From Streptomyces sp. T39 (GTDB lineage: Bacteria > Actinomycetota > Actinomycetes > Streptomycetales > Streptomycetaceae): a DNA stretch of 35,843 nt. The position numbers and the translations under genes are program-made. Shown in pieces: positions 7,896-16,384 of the stretch. Location of the stretch: NCBI RefSeq assembly GCF_008042045.1, contig NZ_RDBP01000029.1, forward strand, positions 29,850 to 65,692. The letters run 5' to 3'. The notes under the pieces are model-generated. The model was not told where the DNA came from. It did not search any database and was given only the letters and a program-made list of their open reading frames with translations. Within the stretch, counting starts at the first letter, position 1; each line of letters starts with the position of its first letter.

Positions 7896-8121
7896 TCGAC
7901 CTTTGGCGGCTGCGCTGGTACGGGCTGAGCCTGCCGGAGCCTCTTGACGTCACGGATCAGGACCTGCGGACCGCAGTGCGGTCTCTGGAACCGCTTCTGA
8001 CCGGTTCGACGTGGAATTCGACTCGGAGCTCCCGCTGGCCGCGGACTTCCGGGCGTTCGTCGAGCGCCTGACAGCGTCCCCGTCGTTCGACGACGTGGAC
8101 TGCAGCCGATCGGTATCGTGA
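7896..8121 (+). pseudogene. C-terminal remnant of an unknown gene, frameshifted
   Basis: Directly after the transposase relic the coding signal switches frame. One frame reads LWRLRWYGLSLPEPLDVTDQ and continues to LLTG near 8010. The signal then moves to the +2 frame (FDVEFDSELPLAADFRAFVE, ending at the TGA at 8119-8121). Together they look like the C-terminal 70 residues of a protein, broken by a frameshift and by loss of its 5' part. No family is recognised. Confidence 0.4.
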
Positions 8122-8170
8122 GCCGGCTCCGTACGCCGCGGGTCTGGCCCATGGAGCGACAGGGACGGGG

Positions 8171-8485
8171 ATGCTGAACTTCGACGAGAACGAGCCGCAG
8201 TCTGTTCGCGAGGAGCGCTTCGCCGCCGAGCGGGCCAGAACCCGAGCGGCACGGAGGGCCGCGCCGCTCGATCTGCGGGGAGCCCACCTCGGGGCGCTCA
8301 TCGTGACTCTCGTGGCGGTCGTGCTCGCCTGGAACGGCGAACGGGTCGCCCTCGGCATCGCCGGAGGAATCGTCCTGCTCTGGTTCGCCATCGGCCTCGC
8401 ATGGGCCTACGGGGACGGCGATCACGGCCGGCACGCGCTGCAGCGCGCTTACAACATCACCTTCGGGTGGGCCGGCGGACTCTGA
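8171..8485 (+). CDS. Small two-helix membrane protein
   Basis: 104 residues from the ATG at 8171. A charged, Arg/Glu-rich cytoplasmic N-terminus (about 40 residues) is followed by two hydrophobic segments, roughly 43-58 (ALIVTLVAVVLAW) and 62-82 (LGIAGGIVLLWFAIGLAWAYG), and a short polar tail. This makes it a likely helical-hairpin inner membrane protein. No catalytic motif or named family is recognised. The ribosome site is weak (a G-rich stretch just before the ATG). No operon partner: the next plus-strand gene is far away. Confidence 0.65.
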   Translation: MLNFDENEPQSVREERFAAERARTRAARRAAPLDLRGAHLGALIVTLVAVVLAWNGERVALGIAGGIVLLWFAIGLAWAYGDGDHGRHALQRAYNITFGWAGGL

Positions 8486-8699
8486 GCGCGGTGCCTCGAG
8501 CCCGGGCAGGCGAAGGCACCTCATGCTCGCGGACAGCCTGCGCGACGACACCGGACAGCGGACCTCGCACCGCCGGAAAACCGGCTCGTCCGCCCCGGCC
8601 GGGCACCCGGCGCGGTGTGCGCGGGGTGCCGGTGCGGAGTGTGACACCCCGAGTCGTCCGGGCTGCCGGGGCGGTCTGGGGGACGCGGATGGTTTCGGG

Positions 8700-8813
8700 T
8701 CAGCGACGCCGCCCGCGGAGCCGGCGCATCGCGGCGACGGAAAGGGCCAGGACGGTGGCCAGCGTCAGCACGGCGGCGACCTTGGTCGCCATGTCCATCG
8801 CTCCGAACATCAT
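8700..8813 (-). CDS. 37-residue single-pass membrane peptide
   Basis: ATG at 8811-8813 with CAGGGGG 3-9 bases upstream. The product has a hydrophobic stretch (VAAVLTLATVLALSVAA, residues 12-28) and a strongly basic tail ending RRLRGRRR, the layout of a small N-out, C-in membrane peptide. It sits alone in the 640-base gap before the TPR gene's end. It could be a regulatory or toxin-like peptide, or chance. Moderate support comes from the ribosome site and the clean amphipathic design. Confidence 0.4.
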   Translation of the reverse strand: MMFGAMDMATKVAAVLTLATVLALSVAAMRRLRGRRR

Positions 8814-8870
8814 GATCCCCCTGTTCAGCGGCGGTCGGCCCGGCGCCTGCCTCGCGGAGCACGACCATGA

Positions 8871-8895
8871 CGTGCCGTGCCGTGCCGTGCCGTGC
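8871..8895. repeat. CGTGC tandem repeat, 5 copies
   Basis: Five perfect head-to-tail copies of CGTGC in non-coding DNA upstream of the 37-residue peptide ORF. Probably replication slippage; copy number may vary between strains. Confidence 0.7.
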
Positions 8896-9086
8896 CCGCG
8901 GACGGGGACGGGGATTCGTTGAGCCTTTCCTGAGCATCCGGTCGCTCCGGAAGGGGCGGTCGTCGGCACCCCGGTCGCACCTTCGCCGCCCCGGACTCGT
9001 CCGTCACCGGGCCGTGTGCCGGAAGTCGCCCGGAGGGGCGCCGCGGCGGGGCCGGAGCGTCCGGGCCGCGCCCCTTGCGGCTGTGG

Positions 9087-9119
9087 CGCGGCCCCCGAGG
9101 CGGTGCCCCCGGGGCCGCG
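9087..9119 (-). terminator. Probable terminator of the Hsp90-TPR operon
   Basis: CGCGGCCCC (9087-9095) pairs with GGGGCCGCG (9111-9119), 9 bp with a 15-base loop, starting 8 bases after the stop at 9128. No U-tract. Confidence 0.45.
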
Positions 9120-9127
9120 GCGTCGCG

Positions 9128-12100
9128 CTACCCCTGGTCGCGCAGCCGCTGTGCGAGGGACGCCAGTTCCTCGCTCTCCTCGGTGTGACCCAGCTCGGTC
9201 AGCCGCCGGGCCGCGGTGTCGAGGCGGGACAGCGCGGCGGCGGTGCGCTCCAGGTAGATGCCCTCCACGGCTCCCGCGAGGCGGACGCATTCGGTCCACT
9301 CCCCGGCGAGGTCCGTGTCCTCCCCCGGGTCGCCGATGAGGCCCATCCCCCGGTCGAGGGCCACCAGGGCCTCCTCGTACTGCCCCGCGTGCGCGTTGAC
9401 CCGGCCGTGCTCGTAGGCCAGGGCGGTGTCCAGGGAACGGCCGCGCGCCGTGTACCCGGCCTCCCGTGCCTCGTCCGCGATCCGGGCCGCCACCGCGAGG
9501 TGTTCGCGGGCGCCGGGCAGGCCCTCGGGTCCCTGCTGCTGGGCGCGCAGACGGGCGATCTCCCGCAGCGCGTTGCTGAGCTGCTCGTAGCGTGGGGCCC
9601 GGCCGTGGGCGGCGACCGCCTGCTCCACCGCCTGCCGGGCGCGGTCGAACTCCCCGGCCTCGGCGAGGAGTACGGCCGTCTCCGCGGCGATCATGGCGTG
9701 GCTGCCCGGGTCGTCGTCCCAGCCGGACGACTCGGCCGACAGCGCGAGGAACTCCGCCGTCGCGGCCTTGAGGTCGCTGCCCGCGTGCAGGGCCCGGGCG
9801 CGCGTCAGCCGCAGCTGGGCGAGCAGCCGGTCGTCCAGCTGCCCCGCCACGGCGTCGGGTTCGGTGAGGAGGGAGTCGAGCAGTGCGATGGCGTCCTCGA
9901 TCCGGCCGAGGTCGAGGCTCAGCTGCGCGGCGTTGCCGTAGGCGCAGAACGCGTCCATCCGGGACCCGGCGCGCAGGTCGATCTCGGCCGACCGGGTCAG
10001 GTGCCGCAGGGCGTCGCCGGGGCGGCCCAGGTGTAGGCAGGTGTCGGCAGCGTCCGCGTGGAGCCGGGCGGTCGCGGCGAAGCTGTCCGGCCAGTCGGCC
10101 GCCAGCCGCAGGGCCTCGGACTGGTCCGCGTACGCGGCGTGCGGATCCTGCAGTCCGCGCCGCACGCGGCCGCGCAGGGCGAGGGTGCGCGGCAGGTACC
10201 AGGCGGGGCCGTGTTCGGTCAGCCGCTGCTGGAGAGCGTCGAGCCCGGCGGCGGCGGTGGGCAGGTCGCCGGAGAGGGCATGGGTGCCCGCGCGCAGGAT
10301 GAGGGCGCCGGCGGCCTGCCCGAGGAGGCCGTGCCGCACGGCGAACTCGTGCAGCAGCTCCGCCTCGGCGGCGGCCGGGGCGACGTGCTCCTTCCGCCCC
10401 GAGACCTGGAGCCGCATGCCCAGCACGGAGGCCCGTACCCGCAGGAGCCGGGCCTCCTGCTGCGGGGTGAGGGGGGAGGTCTCCTCGTGCAGCCGGACCA
10501 CGGCGGCGTGCGCGGCGGTCAGCGCGGCCGCCCTGCTCTCGGCCTCGTCCTGCTCCGGCCGGCTCGCGTCGCCCCGCGCGTCCGGTCCGGGGCCCGGCTC
10601 CGTGCCCTCCGGGGGCGCGGGCGGGAGCTCGGTGGCGGACAGCAGGGCACACGCGCGGGCGACGGCCGCGTCACCCGGCTCGCCGGCGTCCTCGTAGAGC
10701 CCTGCGGCCTCCTCGTAGAGCCCGAAGGCGGTCTCCGGCTCGTCCCGGTCCCTCGCCAGGCCCGCCTCGTCGTCGAGCAGCTCCGCGCAGAGCCGGACGA
10801 AGGGCCCCAGCTCGGGGTCGTCGGGGTGGGTGTATCCGGGGGCCGCGACGAGTGTGCGCAGACGCGCCCAACAGGCGGCGGCGTCGGGATGTCCCTCCAG
10901 GTCCAGCGCCCGTGCCCGGCGGATCAGTTCGGGCACCGACGCGGGGAGGGGGGCGGCCCCCCTCGACGGCCCGGCCGCGGCGGTGGGCGCGGGCGCGCCG
11001 GGCGCGGCCAGGTCGTCCAGGGCCCGGGTGCGCAGGGCCAGTTCCAGGGAGTCGAGCAAGGGGGTCCGGTCAAGGCGGGCCCGGCGGCGGTCGGTGTGGG
11101 CGGTGGTGCCGTTGCGGGCGTCGAAGCGGGCGGCGAGGTCGTCGGCGCGGGTGGCGGCCTCGGCGCACAGCGCGGCGACCGTCCAGGTGCGGCCCGCCCA
11201 GCCGGCGGCGGGCAGTTGGCCGTGGCCGAGGTGCTCGACCCGCCGCAGCAGCACCTGCACCCCGGTCAGGAAGTCGAGCAGGTCGCGCGGCGATTCGACC
11301 TCGTCGAAGAGGGCCCGGTTCTCGGCGAGCAGCTCCAGGCCGCGGGCCTCGTTGCCGGTCAGCGCGCAGAACTCCAAGTGCCGGCCGACCTCCGGGGCCA
11401 TCGCGGGGTTGCGGCGGCAGGCCCGGTAGCCGGCCAGGTGGAGTTCGCGGGCCCGGTCGGCGTGCCCGGTGCGCAGCAGCGGGAGCAGCGCGTACGAGAC
11501 GGAGCGGGCCGGCTCCTCCTGGCAGGACTGCTTCCCGTCCAGGACGGGGTCCCAGGCCGTCAGCGCCCGTCCGTCGTCGCCCGCCGCAAGGTGGAACAGG
11601 GCGCGCTCGCAGATCTCGCAGGCCTCGCAGTCACTGAGCCGGGTGCGGGCGCGGCCCGCCCACAGCTCGTAGGCCCGGGTGGTGTCCTCGCCGAGGTGGA
11701 CGGCCAGCTGGTACGCCTGCCCGTAGCAGGGCTGGAGGCCGAGGCCGGCCTTCTCGTAGCGGTCGCGCATCTCCCGCTGCCACTGGCGCAGGCCGGACAG
11801 CGGCACCTCGGGCAGGGCGCGCAGGGCGCCGGCCACCCACTTGAAGCGCCAGAAGAGCAGGTGGCGCATGCGCTCGTCGAAGACGTCGGGCTGCTCGTCG
11901 AAGAGGTTCAGCAGGCGGGCGAAGACGACGGGCGACTTCCGGGGCTCGGAGCCGTAGGTGTACGCCTCCTGGAGATCGAAGAGGGCCCGCACGAGAGCGG
12001 TCGTGTCGTCGAACTGCTCCGCCGCGTCGACCAGTTCCTCGGCGGTGACGGTGCGGGGGCGGCCGTAGGGACGCGCGTCGTTGTCCCGGAGCGCCGCGTA

Positions 12101-12139
12101 CAGCTCGTCCGTGCTCTGGGGGTGGGTTGCGGTCGGCAT
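9128..12139 (-). CDS. Large TPR (tetratricopeptide) protein next to Hsp90
   Basis: 1003 residues, cytoplasmic, without signal peptide or membrane segments. It is built from many degenerate TPR-like helix pairs, with recurrent A-xx-LxxLGR/PGDAL patterns: for example HLGRPGDALRHLTRSAEIDL, then LDLGRIEDAIALLDSLL, then HAGQYEEALVALDRGMGLIG in the C-terminal half. A Pro/Gly-rich linker splits it near residues 370-400 and another near 510-530. The N-terminal part contains a Cys cluster (SDCEACEICERALFHLA) that could bind metal. The ATG at 12137-12139 lies 18 bases after the Hsp90 stop, with GGAGG just upstream, so the two are almost certainly co-transcribed. TPR proteins are the classic cochaperones of eukaryotic Hsp90; a functional link here is inferred only from the gene order. 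Confidence 0.85.
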   Translation of the reverse strand: MPTATHPQSTDELYAALRDNDARPYGRPRTVTAEELVDAAEQFDDTTALVRALFDLQEAYTYGSEPRKSPVVFARLLNLFDEQPDVFDERMRHLLFWRFKWVAGALRALPEVPLSGLRQWQREMRDRYEKAGLGLQPCYGQAYQLAVHLGEDTTRAYELWAGRARTRLSDCEACEICERALFHLAAGDDGRALTAWDPVLDGKQSCQEEPARSVSYALLPLLRTGHADRARELHLAGYRACRRNPAMAPEVGRHLEFCALTGNEARGLELLAENRALFDEVESPRDLLDFLTGVQVLLRRVEHLGHGQLPAAGWAGRTWTVAALCAEAATRADDLAARFDARNGTTAHTDRRRARLDRTPLLDSLELALRTRALDDLAAPGAPAPTAAAGPSRGAAPLPASVPELIRRARALDLEGHPDAAACWARLRTLVAAPGYTHPDDPELGPFVRLCAELLDDEAGLARDRDEPETAFGLYEEAAGLYEDAGEPGDAAVARACALLSATELPPAPPEGTEPGPGPDARGDASRPEQDEAESRAAALTAAHAAVVRLHEETSPLTPQQEARLLRVRASVLGMRLQVSGRKEHVAPAAAEAELLHEFAVRHGLLGQAAGALILRAGTHALSGDLPTAAAGLDALQQRLTEHGPAWYLPRTLALRGRVRRGLQDPHAAYADQSEALRLAADWPDSFAATARLHADAADTCLHLGRPGDALRHLTRSAEIDLRAGSRMDAFCAYGNAAQLSLDLGRIEDAIALLDSLLTEPDAVAGQLDDRLLAQLRLTRARALHAGSDLKAATAEFLALSAESSGWDDDPGSHAMIAAETAVLLAEAGEFDRARQAVEQAVAAHGRAPRYEQLSNALREIARLRAQQQGPEGLPGAREHLAVAARIADEAREAGYTARGRSLDTALAYEHGRVNAHAGQYEEALVALDRGMGLIGDPGEDTDLAGEWTECVRLAGAVEGIYLERTAAALSRLDTAARRLTELGHTEESEELASLAQRLRDQG

Positions 12140-12157
12140 CGTCAGTCCTTGCGGAGG

Positions 12158-14086
12158 TCAGCTCTTGCGGAGGGCGTGGGCGAGGAGGTCGAGGAAGGAG
12201 CGGTTGATCAGGCTGGACTCGGCGGGCCGCAGGGGGCGGCGGGACAGCAGCGCGGCCTGCCCGTAGAGGGCTTCGGCGCTGGTCCGGGCCAGCTCGGGTT
12301 CACCGATGGTGACGGCGGTGCGGACCAGCGGGTTGTACTGGTTGAGGATCAGCTGCGCCCGGGGGGCCTCCTGGCGCAGCGCGCCGAGGATGTCGCCCCA
12401 CAGCCCGCCCTCCTGTTCCCGGGCGAGCCGGGAGCGGGTGCGCTCGTGGCGTGCCTCCCGGCTGTCCACGAGGAGGGCGGGAGCGGACGCCGGCTGGAAG
12501 GCCCGCAGGGCGACGTCGCAGTCGAAGACGGCGAGGGCCTCCCGCGCGAGGGCCAGGTAGGCCGCGGCGGCGAGTTCCGTCTCCCGGTCGACGGGGTCGA
12601 GGTGCGCGGTGAGGGTCGCCGGGTCCAGATCGGCGACGGAGACGCCGGGGGTCACCTCGGGCAGCCGGTGTACCAGCGCGCGGTCGTAGGTGTATCCGCC
12701 GTTGACGACGCCCAGCCCGGCGGCCGAGGCGATCGCGGCGACCTGCCGGAACTCCTCCACGCTCGACGTCACCAGCACGGTGCGGTGGGTGCGGGCGAAC
12801 TCGTCGAGGGTGGTGTGCCCGGCGGTGGTCTCGAACGGCAGCCACGGCAGCAGCATCCGAAGGATCTCGTCGTCGTGCACCGCGAGGGACTTGACGGCCA
12901 GGTGGTGGGCCTGGAGGAAGCGGCCGAGGAGTTCGGGGTCACTCGCCGCGGCGCGCGCGATCCAGGCGCGCAGCCGATCGGCCAGCGCGTCCCGGACGGC
13001 CGCCAGGGTGTCGTCCTCATACAGCGCCTCGCGGGAGGCGGTCGGGCGCAGGCTCTCGACGTCGACGACGCAGCGGACGAAGAAGGCCCAGTCGGGCAGG
13101 ATCTCCGCGGCCTGCTCTGACAGCAGCATGCCCTTGACGTGCACCCGGTGGCCGTTGCCCCGTCCGGCGGGCACCGCGTCGGGCAGGACGCAGGCGATGC
13201 CGCGGAGGCCGACGGCCGGCAGGTCCAGCTCGATGGTGTCGAGCGGCGTGAAGCCGAGGACCTCCTCGCCGTAGGCGGCCAGGGCGCGGGAACGTGCCCC
13301 GGGCGTGGGGTGGTCGCGGGTCCATGGCGCCGGTTCGGGATTGACCGGGACGACGGGCCCCCGGCCGCCGTCGTCGAAGGTCACGGGGTGGCGCAGGAGG
13401 GAGCCGAAGTGGCGGGCCAGGCCGTGGACGCGCGTCGCGGAGGTCCACTCGCCCGCGTCGGCGCGCGGGGTGAGGGTCACGGTGGTACCGGGCCGGGGGC
13501 GCGCGGAGGCGGCCAGTGTGCGGACCGTGTAGCTTCCGTCGCCGCGTCCGCGCCATTCGACGGCGGGCGCGTCGGGGGTGCGGGCGGATCGGCTGAGGAC
13601 GTGGATCTCGTCGGCGACGAGGAAGCAGGACAGCAGTCCGATGCCGAACTGGCCGATGAAGTCGCCGCGTTGCTCGGCGATCTCGTCGGCGCGCTTGCTG
13701 CTGCGGCCGATGGTGGCGAGGAAGGTGTGCACGTCGTCGACGGTGAGGCCGACGCCGTCGTCCTCCACGCGCACGACGGAGCCGTCGGCGTACACGCGGA
13801 TGCCGGGGACGGGTTCGCCGGCGGCGGGCCAGGTACCGGGGGCGCCGGTGGCGCCGGTGGCGCCGGCGGTGGCGGTTCCGGTGGTCACGAGGGTTCCGGT
13901 TCCGGTTCCGGCGAGGGTGTACCGGGCGGTCAGCGCGTCGACCGCGTTCTGCAGCAGCTCGCGGAGGTAGACGCGCGGGCTGGAGTAGAGGTGGTGGGAG
14001 AGGAGGTCGACGAGTCCGCGCAGATCGACCTGGAAGGTGCGTTCGGCGGCGCCGTCCGGGGTCGCGGCGATGTCAGGAGGCGTCAT
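12158..14086 (-). CDS. Hsp90-family ATPase (HtpG-like)
   Basis: 642 residues from the ATG at 14086 (the open frame extends to 14212, but the extension is Pro/Arg-rich and non-homologous). The GHKL ATP pocket is intact: ELLQNAVDAL around Asn47, DDGVGLT around Asp110, and GQFGIGLLSCFLVADE at 145-160. Middle-domain features follow: VRCVVDVESLRPTASREAL, matching the HtpG segment with RGVVDSEDLPLNISRE. A low-complexity Thr/Gly/Ala insert occupies about residues 58-88 between the first two ATP motifs, unusual for HtpG. The C-terminus is divergent and lacks an MEEVD tail. This actinobacterial type differs from the standard HtpG in motif details (Ala-Val-Asp for Ala-Ser-Asp). It is first in a two-gene operon with the TPR gene. 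Confidence 0.92.
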   Translation of the reverse strand: MTPPDIAATPDGAAERTFQVDLRGLVDLLSHHLYSSPRVYLRELLQNAVDALTARYTLAGTGTGTLVTTGTATAGATGATGAPGTWPAAGEPVPGIRVYADGSVVRVEDDGVGLTVDDVHTFLATIGRSSKRADEIAEQRGDFIGQFGIGLLSCFLVADEIHVLSRSARTPDAPAVEWRGRGDGSYTVRTLAASARPRPGTTVTLTPRADAGEWTSATRVHGLARHFGSLLRHPVTFDDGGRGPVVPVNPEPAPWTRDHPTPGARSRALAAYGEEVLGFTPLDTIELDLPAVGLRGIACVLPDAVPAGRGNGHRVHVKGMLLSEQAAEILPDWAFFVRCVVDVESLRPTASREALYEDDTLAAVRDALADRLRAWIARAAASDPELLGRFLQAHHLAVKSLAVHDDEILRMLLPWLPFETTAGHTTLDEFARTHRTVLVTSSVEEFRQVAAIASAAGLGVVNGGYTYDRALVHRLPEVTPGVSVADLDPATLTAHLDPVDRETELAAAAYLALAREALAVFDCDVALRAFQPASAPALLVDSREARHERTRSRLAREQEGGLWGDILGALRQEAPRAQLILNQYNPLVRTAVTIGEPELARTSAEALYGQAALLSRRPLRPAESSLINRSFLDLLAHALRKS

Positions 14087-14198
14087 CGGGGCATCCGGGG
14101 GTGTCAGAGGGTGGCCAAGGGGAGGGCGGAGCGTCGGCGGTCCGGCCCGACAGGCCGGCCGGCACGACTCCGGGGAGGCGCGCGGGCGGCGCGGGCGC

Positions 14199-14220
14199 GG
14201 TGCCGGAAGCATCCGGCGCC
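14199..14220 (-). terminator. Hairpin after the DUF4034-like gene
   Basis: GGTGCCGGA (14199-14207) pairs with TCCGGCGCC (14212-14220), 9 pairs with one G-U, 4-base loop, 13 bases after the stop at 14234. It suggests that the Hsp90 gene downstream has its own promoter or receives only read-through. Confidence 0.45.
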
Positions 14221-14233
14221 GGGCCCGGCAGCG

Positions 14234-15223
14234 TCAGGCGCGGCGGTGCGCGCGGGCGAACTGCTTCTCGGGATCGGAGAAGTAGGACCAAGGCTGCTCG
14301 GTGTACGCGCCGTCGAGGGCCTGGAAGACCCGCCGGACGGTGTGGGTCTCGCCGGCCAGTACCAGGGCCATGCCGAACAGGTTGAACTCGTACTGCCAGC
14401 CCGGCTGCCGCACGTACGAGGGATGGAGGATGCTGCGGTCCGCCGCGTTCCTCAGTTCGGCCCGGATCTCGGGGGTCTCCACGACCTCGGGATCGTCGGA
14501 TTCGACCCATTCCTCGATGTAGGCCATCGCGATCACGCAGCCGAGGGGATGCCCTTCCGGCGCGCGGGAGAACGCCTGGCGCGCGAAGGCGAGAGCTTCG
14601 CCGGGACCGCCTCCCCAGCGGGGCTGCAACTGCGAGAGCCAGGCGAGGTGGGTCGCGAGGTCCAGGTCGTCGCGGCGCAGAGCCGCCTCGAAGCGCGCCT
14701 CGGTGACCGCGGGACCGAGCGACATCCCTCGCCCCGAGGTGAGCAGTTGCCGCCACGGCGCGATCCACCCCGGCTCCAGCTCTGCGGCTTCCAGCAGCTG
14801 CTCCTCGGCGATCTCCAGCCTCTCGTGGAACACCCGCCACTGCTCCCGGGTGACGTCCACGGCACGGGCGGAGGTGCGTGCCTCCCAGCCCCAGACGATG
14901 TGGCGCGCCCCGGATATCAGCAGCGCCGTCGCCCGGTGCTCCTTGTCCTCGGCGGCCGGCCGTCCGATCCACTCCTCGAGACGGGGCAGGTCGCTCAGTT
15001 CGCCGAGGAGGTGGTTGTCGTGCCCGAGGTCGAAGGGGGCCATCGCCTCCTTGAGAGCGGGCCAGTTCCTCGACCCTGCGGCCTCGATCATCCGCAGCAC
15101 CCGCCGGTCACCGAGCGCGTGCAGCCGGTACGTGCCGTTCCGCTCCCGCTGGGGCGGGGGGAAGGCGTGCGGATCCGCCGGGGTCCGTTCCCCGCCGCCA
15201 CCGCCGAACAGCCTGCCGAACAT
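14234..15223 (-). CDS. DUF4034-like helical repeat protein
   Basis: 329 residues from the ATG at 15223. Soluble and helix-rich. A glycine-rich opening (MFGRLFGGGGGE) is followed by a region matching the DUF4034 pattern: ATALLISGARHIVWGWEART, REQWRVFHERLEIAEEQLLE, AAELEPGWIAPWRQLLTSGR, and LSQLQPRWGGGPGEALAFAR. The domain resembles TPR-like repeats and has no known enzymatic activity. It lies upstream of the Hsp90-TPR pair on the same strand, 147 bases away, with a hairpin between, so it could belong to the same locus but is probably a separate transcript. Family assignment is from recalled motif shape, hence moderate confidence. Confidence 0.75.
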   Translation of the reverse strand: MFGRLFGGGGGERTPADPHAFPPPQRERNGTYRLHALGDRRVLRMIEAAGSRNWPALKEAMAPFDLGHDNHLLGELSDLPRLEEWIGRPAAEDKEHRATALLISGARHIVWGWEARTSARAVDVTREQWRVFHERLEIAEEQLLEAAELEPGWIAPWRQLLTSGRGMSLGPAVTEARFEAALRRDDLDLATHLAWLSQLQPRWGGGPGEALAFARQAFSRAPEGHPLGCVIAMAYIEEWVESDDPEVVETPEIRAELRNAADRSILHPSYVRQPGWQYEFNLFGMALVLAGETHTVRRVFQALDGAYTEQPWSYFSDPEKQFARAHRRA

Positions 15224-15310
15224 GCCGCACCCTCCCCTGGCCCCGCGTGATCTGTGGGCGCATCATAAGCGGCCTCACCGCCTCCGTTTCCACAGGGTCT
15301 TCACCACTGC

Positions 15311-15349
15311 TTCACGAAGGTGGCGCGGGGAGCCGCGCGCCTTCGTGAA
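15311..15349. repeat. Long interrupted inverted repeat
   Basis: TTCACGAAGG (15311-15320) and CCTTCGTGAA (15340-15349) form a perfect outer stem; inside, GCGCGG (15323-15328) pairs with CCGCGC (15333-15338). The whole is a tall two-part hairpin. It lies between the DUF4034-like gene's start and the IS21 relic, so it may be a terminator for the right-hand side, an operator, or an end left by a mobile element. Confidence 0.6.
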
Positions 15350-15485
15350 CCGCGGCGTGCAGGGCCGCACTCGTCCGTGCGTCGGTCGCGGTGCGGTGGC
15401 GGTGCCGGCGGCGCTCGCGGCGCCGGCTGCGGCCGGCCCGGGGCATGCGACCGCGTCGGGATGCTCCTGGTGAAAGGTGCTGGTC

Positions 15486-15718
15486 ATGCCGCAGATGTCG
15501 AAGGTCGAGTTGTACGCGGCGATCCGGCGTGACCACCGTGCCGGTACGTCGATGCGAGCCCTGGAGCTCAAGTACGGAGTGACGTACCGGATGGTGCGGA
15601 AGGCGGTGAACTCCGCCTGGCCGGAGCCTCGGAAGAAACTCCCGCCGCGTGCTACCGCGCGCTCGATCCGTACGAGTTCGCAATCGACCAGATGCTGCCC
15701 TGGCAAGAACCGCAGTGC
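15486..15718 (+). pseudogene. IS21-family IstA transposase, N-terminal fragment
   Basis: Opens with the IstA helix-turn-helix pattern (SKVELYAAIRRDHRAGTSMR, ALELKYGVTYRMVRKAVNSA, WPEPRKKLPPRATA). A frameshift follows near 15660; the next expected segment is found in the adjacent frame (LDPYEFAIDQML). The DDE catalytic domain and the IstB ATPase gene are missing. It is a 5' scrap of an IS21-type element. Confidence 0.75.
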
Positions 15719-15763
15719 TGTCAAGACTCGGGTTCTGGCTCAGGTTCTGTGGAGTGGTCACGG

Positions 15764-16345
15764 CTAGTGAGCGAGCCGCTGCCGAATCGGGTGTGCTCGG
15801 AGCTGGGGTGAGGTGAGCGCCAGAGCTCGGTTGTCCTGTCCGGCAGCCATGTGGTTGAGCCATCGTTCATACCAGGCGAGAAAGTCCGGGGCTGAGGAGA
15901 CGTTCGGGCCCCAGAAGCCGTCTGCGTTGCCGGTGAGCATGCGCCCGGTGAGAGGGCCGGTTATGCCTATGAGGACGAGATCGCTGCAGCCGCGTTCGAT
16001 GACGTGCAGGAACAGGTCACCTCGGCGGGTGGGGCGATAGGCCCGGCTGAATCCTCTTGAGCCCGTGCTGGCGTCTCTGGAGTTCATCGTGAAGAGCGTG
16101 CAGTCCTCCAACGGGATCAGTCCGTAGTACGGAGATGCACCACTGCCGCCCATGTTGGTGAGGAAGTCTCAATAGGGCTGCGGGAGTTCCACGTCATGCT
16201 CGGCCTGAAAGGCTTCTGCCTGACGTTTGGTGAGGCGGGGGGCGAGACGAAATTCGTGCCGCTCCTCCCCAAAGGAGTGGCTTCGGTTGGGCGCGTAGGG
16301 GATGCGTGCCAGCTTGCGTCGCAACCGCGGGATGCGGGAGTCCAT
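15764..16345 (-). pseudogene. SUKH (SMI1/KNR4)-like gene with an internal stop
   Basis: Reading from the ATG at 16343-16345, a 193-codon frame is interrupted once, by TGA at 16169-16171 (codon 59), in the context LPQPY-stop-DFL. The downstream part (GGSGASPYYGLIPLEDCTLF, then LVLIGITGPLTGRMLTGNADGFWGPN, SAPDFLAWYERWL) fits SMI1/KNR4 superfamily proteins, where YRDFL is usual at the break, so a single C-to-T change of CGA to TGA would explain it. SUKH proteins commonly act as immunity proteins against polymorphic toxins. A shorter product could restart at the ATG at 16153. A sequencing error is possible. Confidence 0.65.
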
Positions 16346-16384
16346 GCGAGCTCTTCTCTCGTGTCGCCCGCAATCTATCGCACG

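Noticed and set aside
8700..10652. 650-codon minus-strand open frame running through the TPR gene end
   Set aside because: It is in another frame of the TPR gene, with Arg/Pro/Gly-rich composition; only its last 37 codons stand alone as a possible small ORF.
10058..13120. 1020-codon plus-strand open frame
   Set aside because: Antisense to the TPR and Hsp90 genes; low-complexity Gly/Val/Glu/Arg translation without domains.
13139..15250. 703-codon plus-strand open frame
   Set aside because: Antisense to the Hsp90 and DUF4034-like genes.
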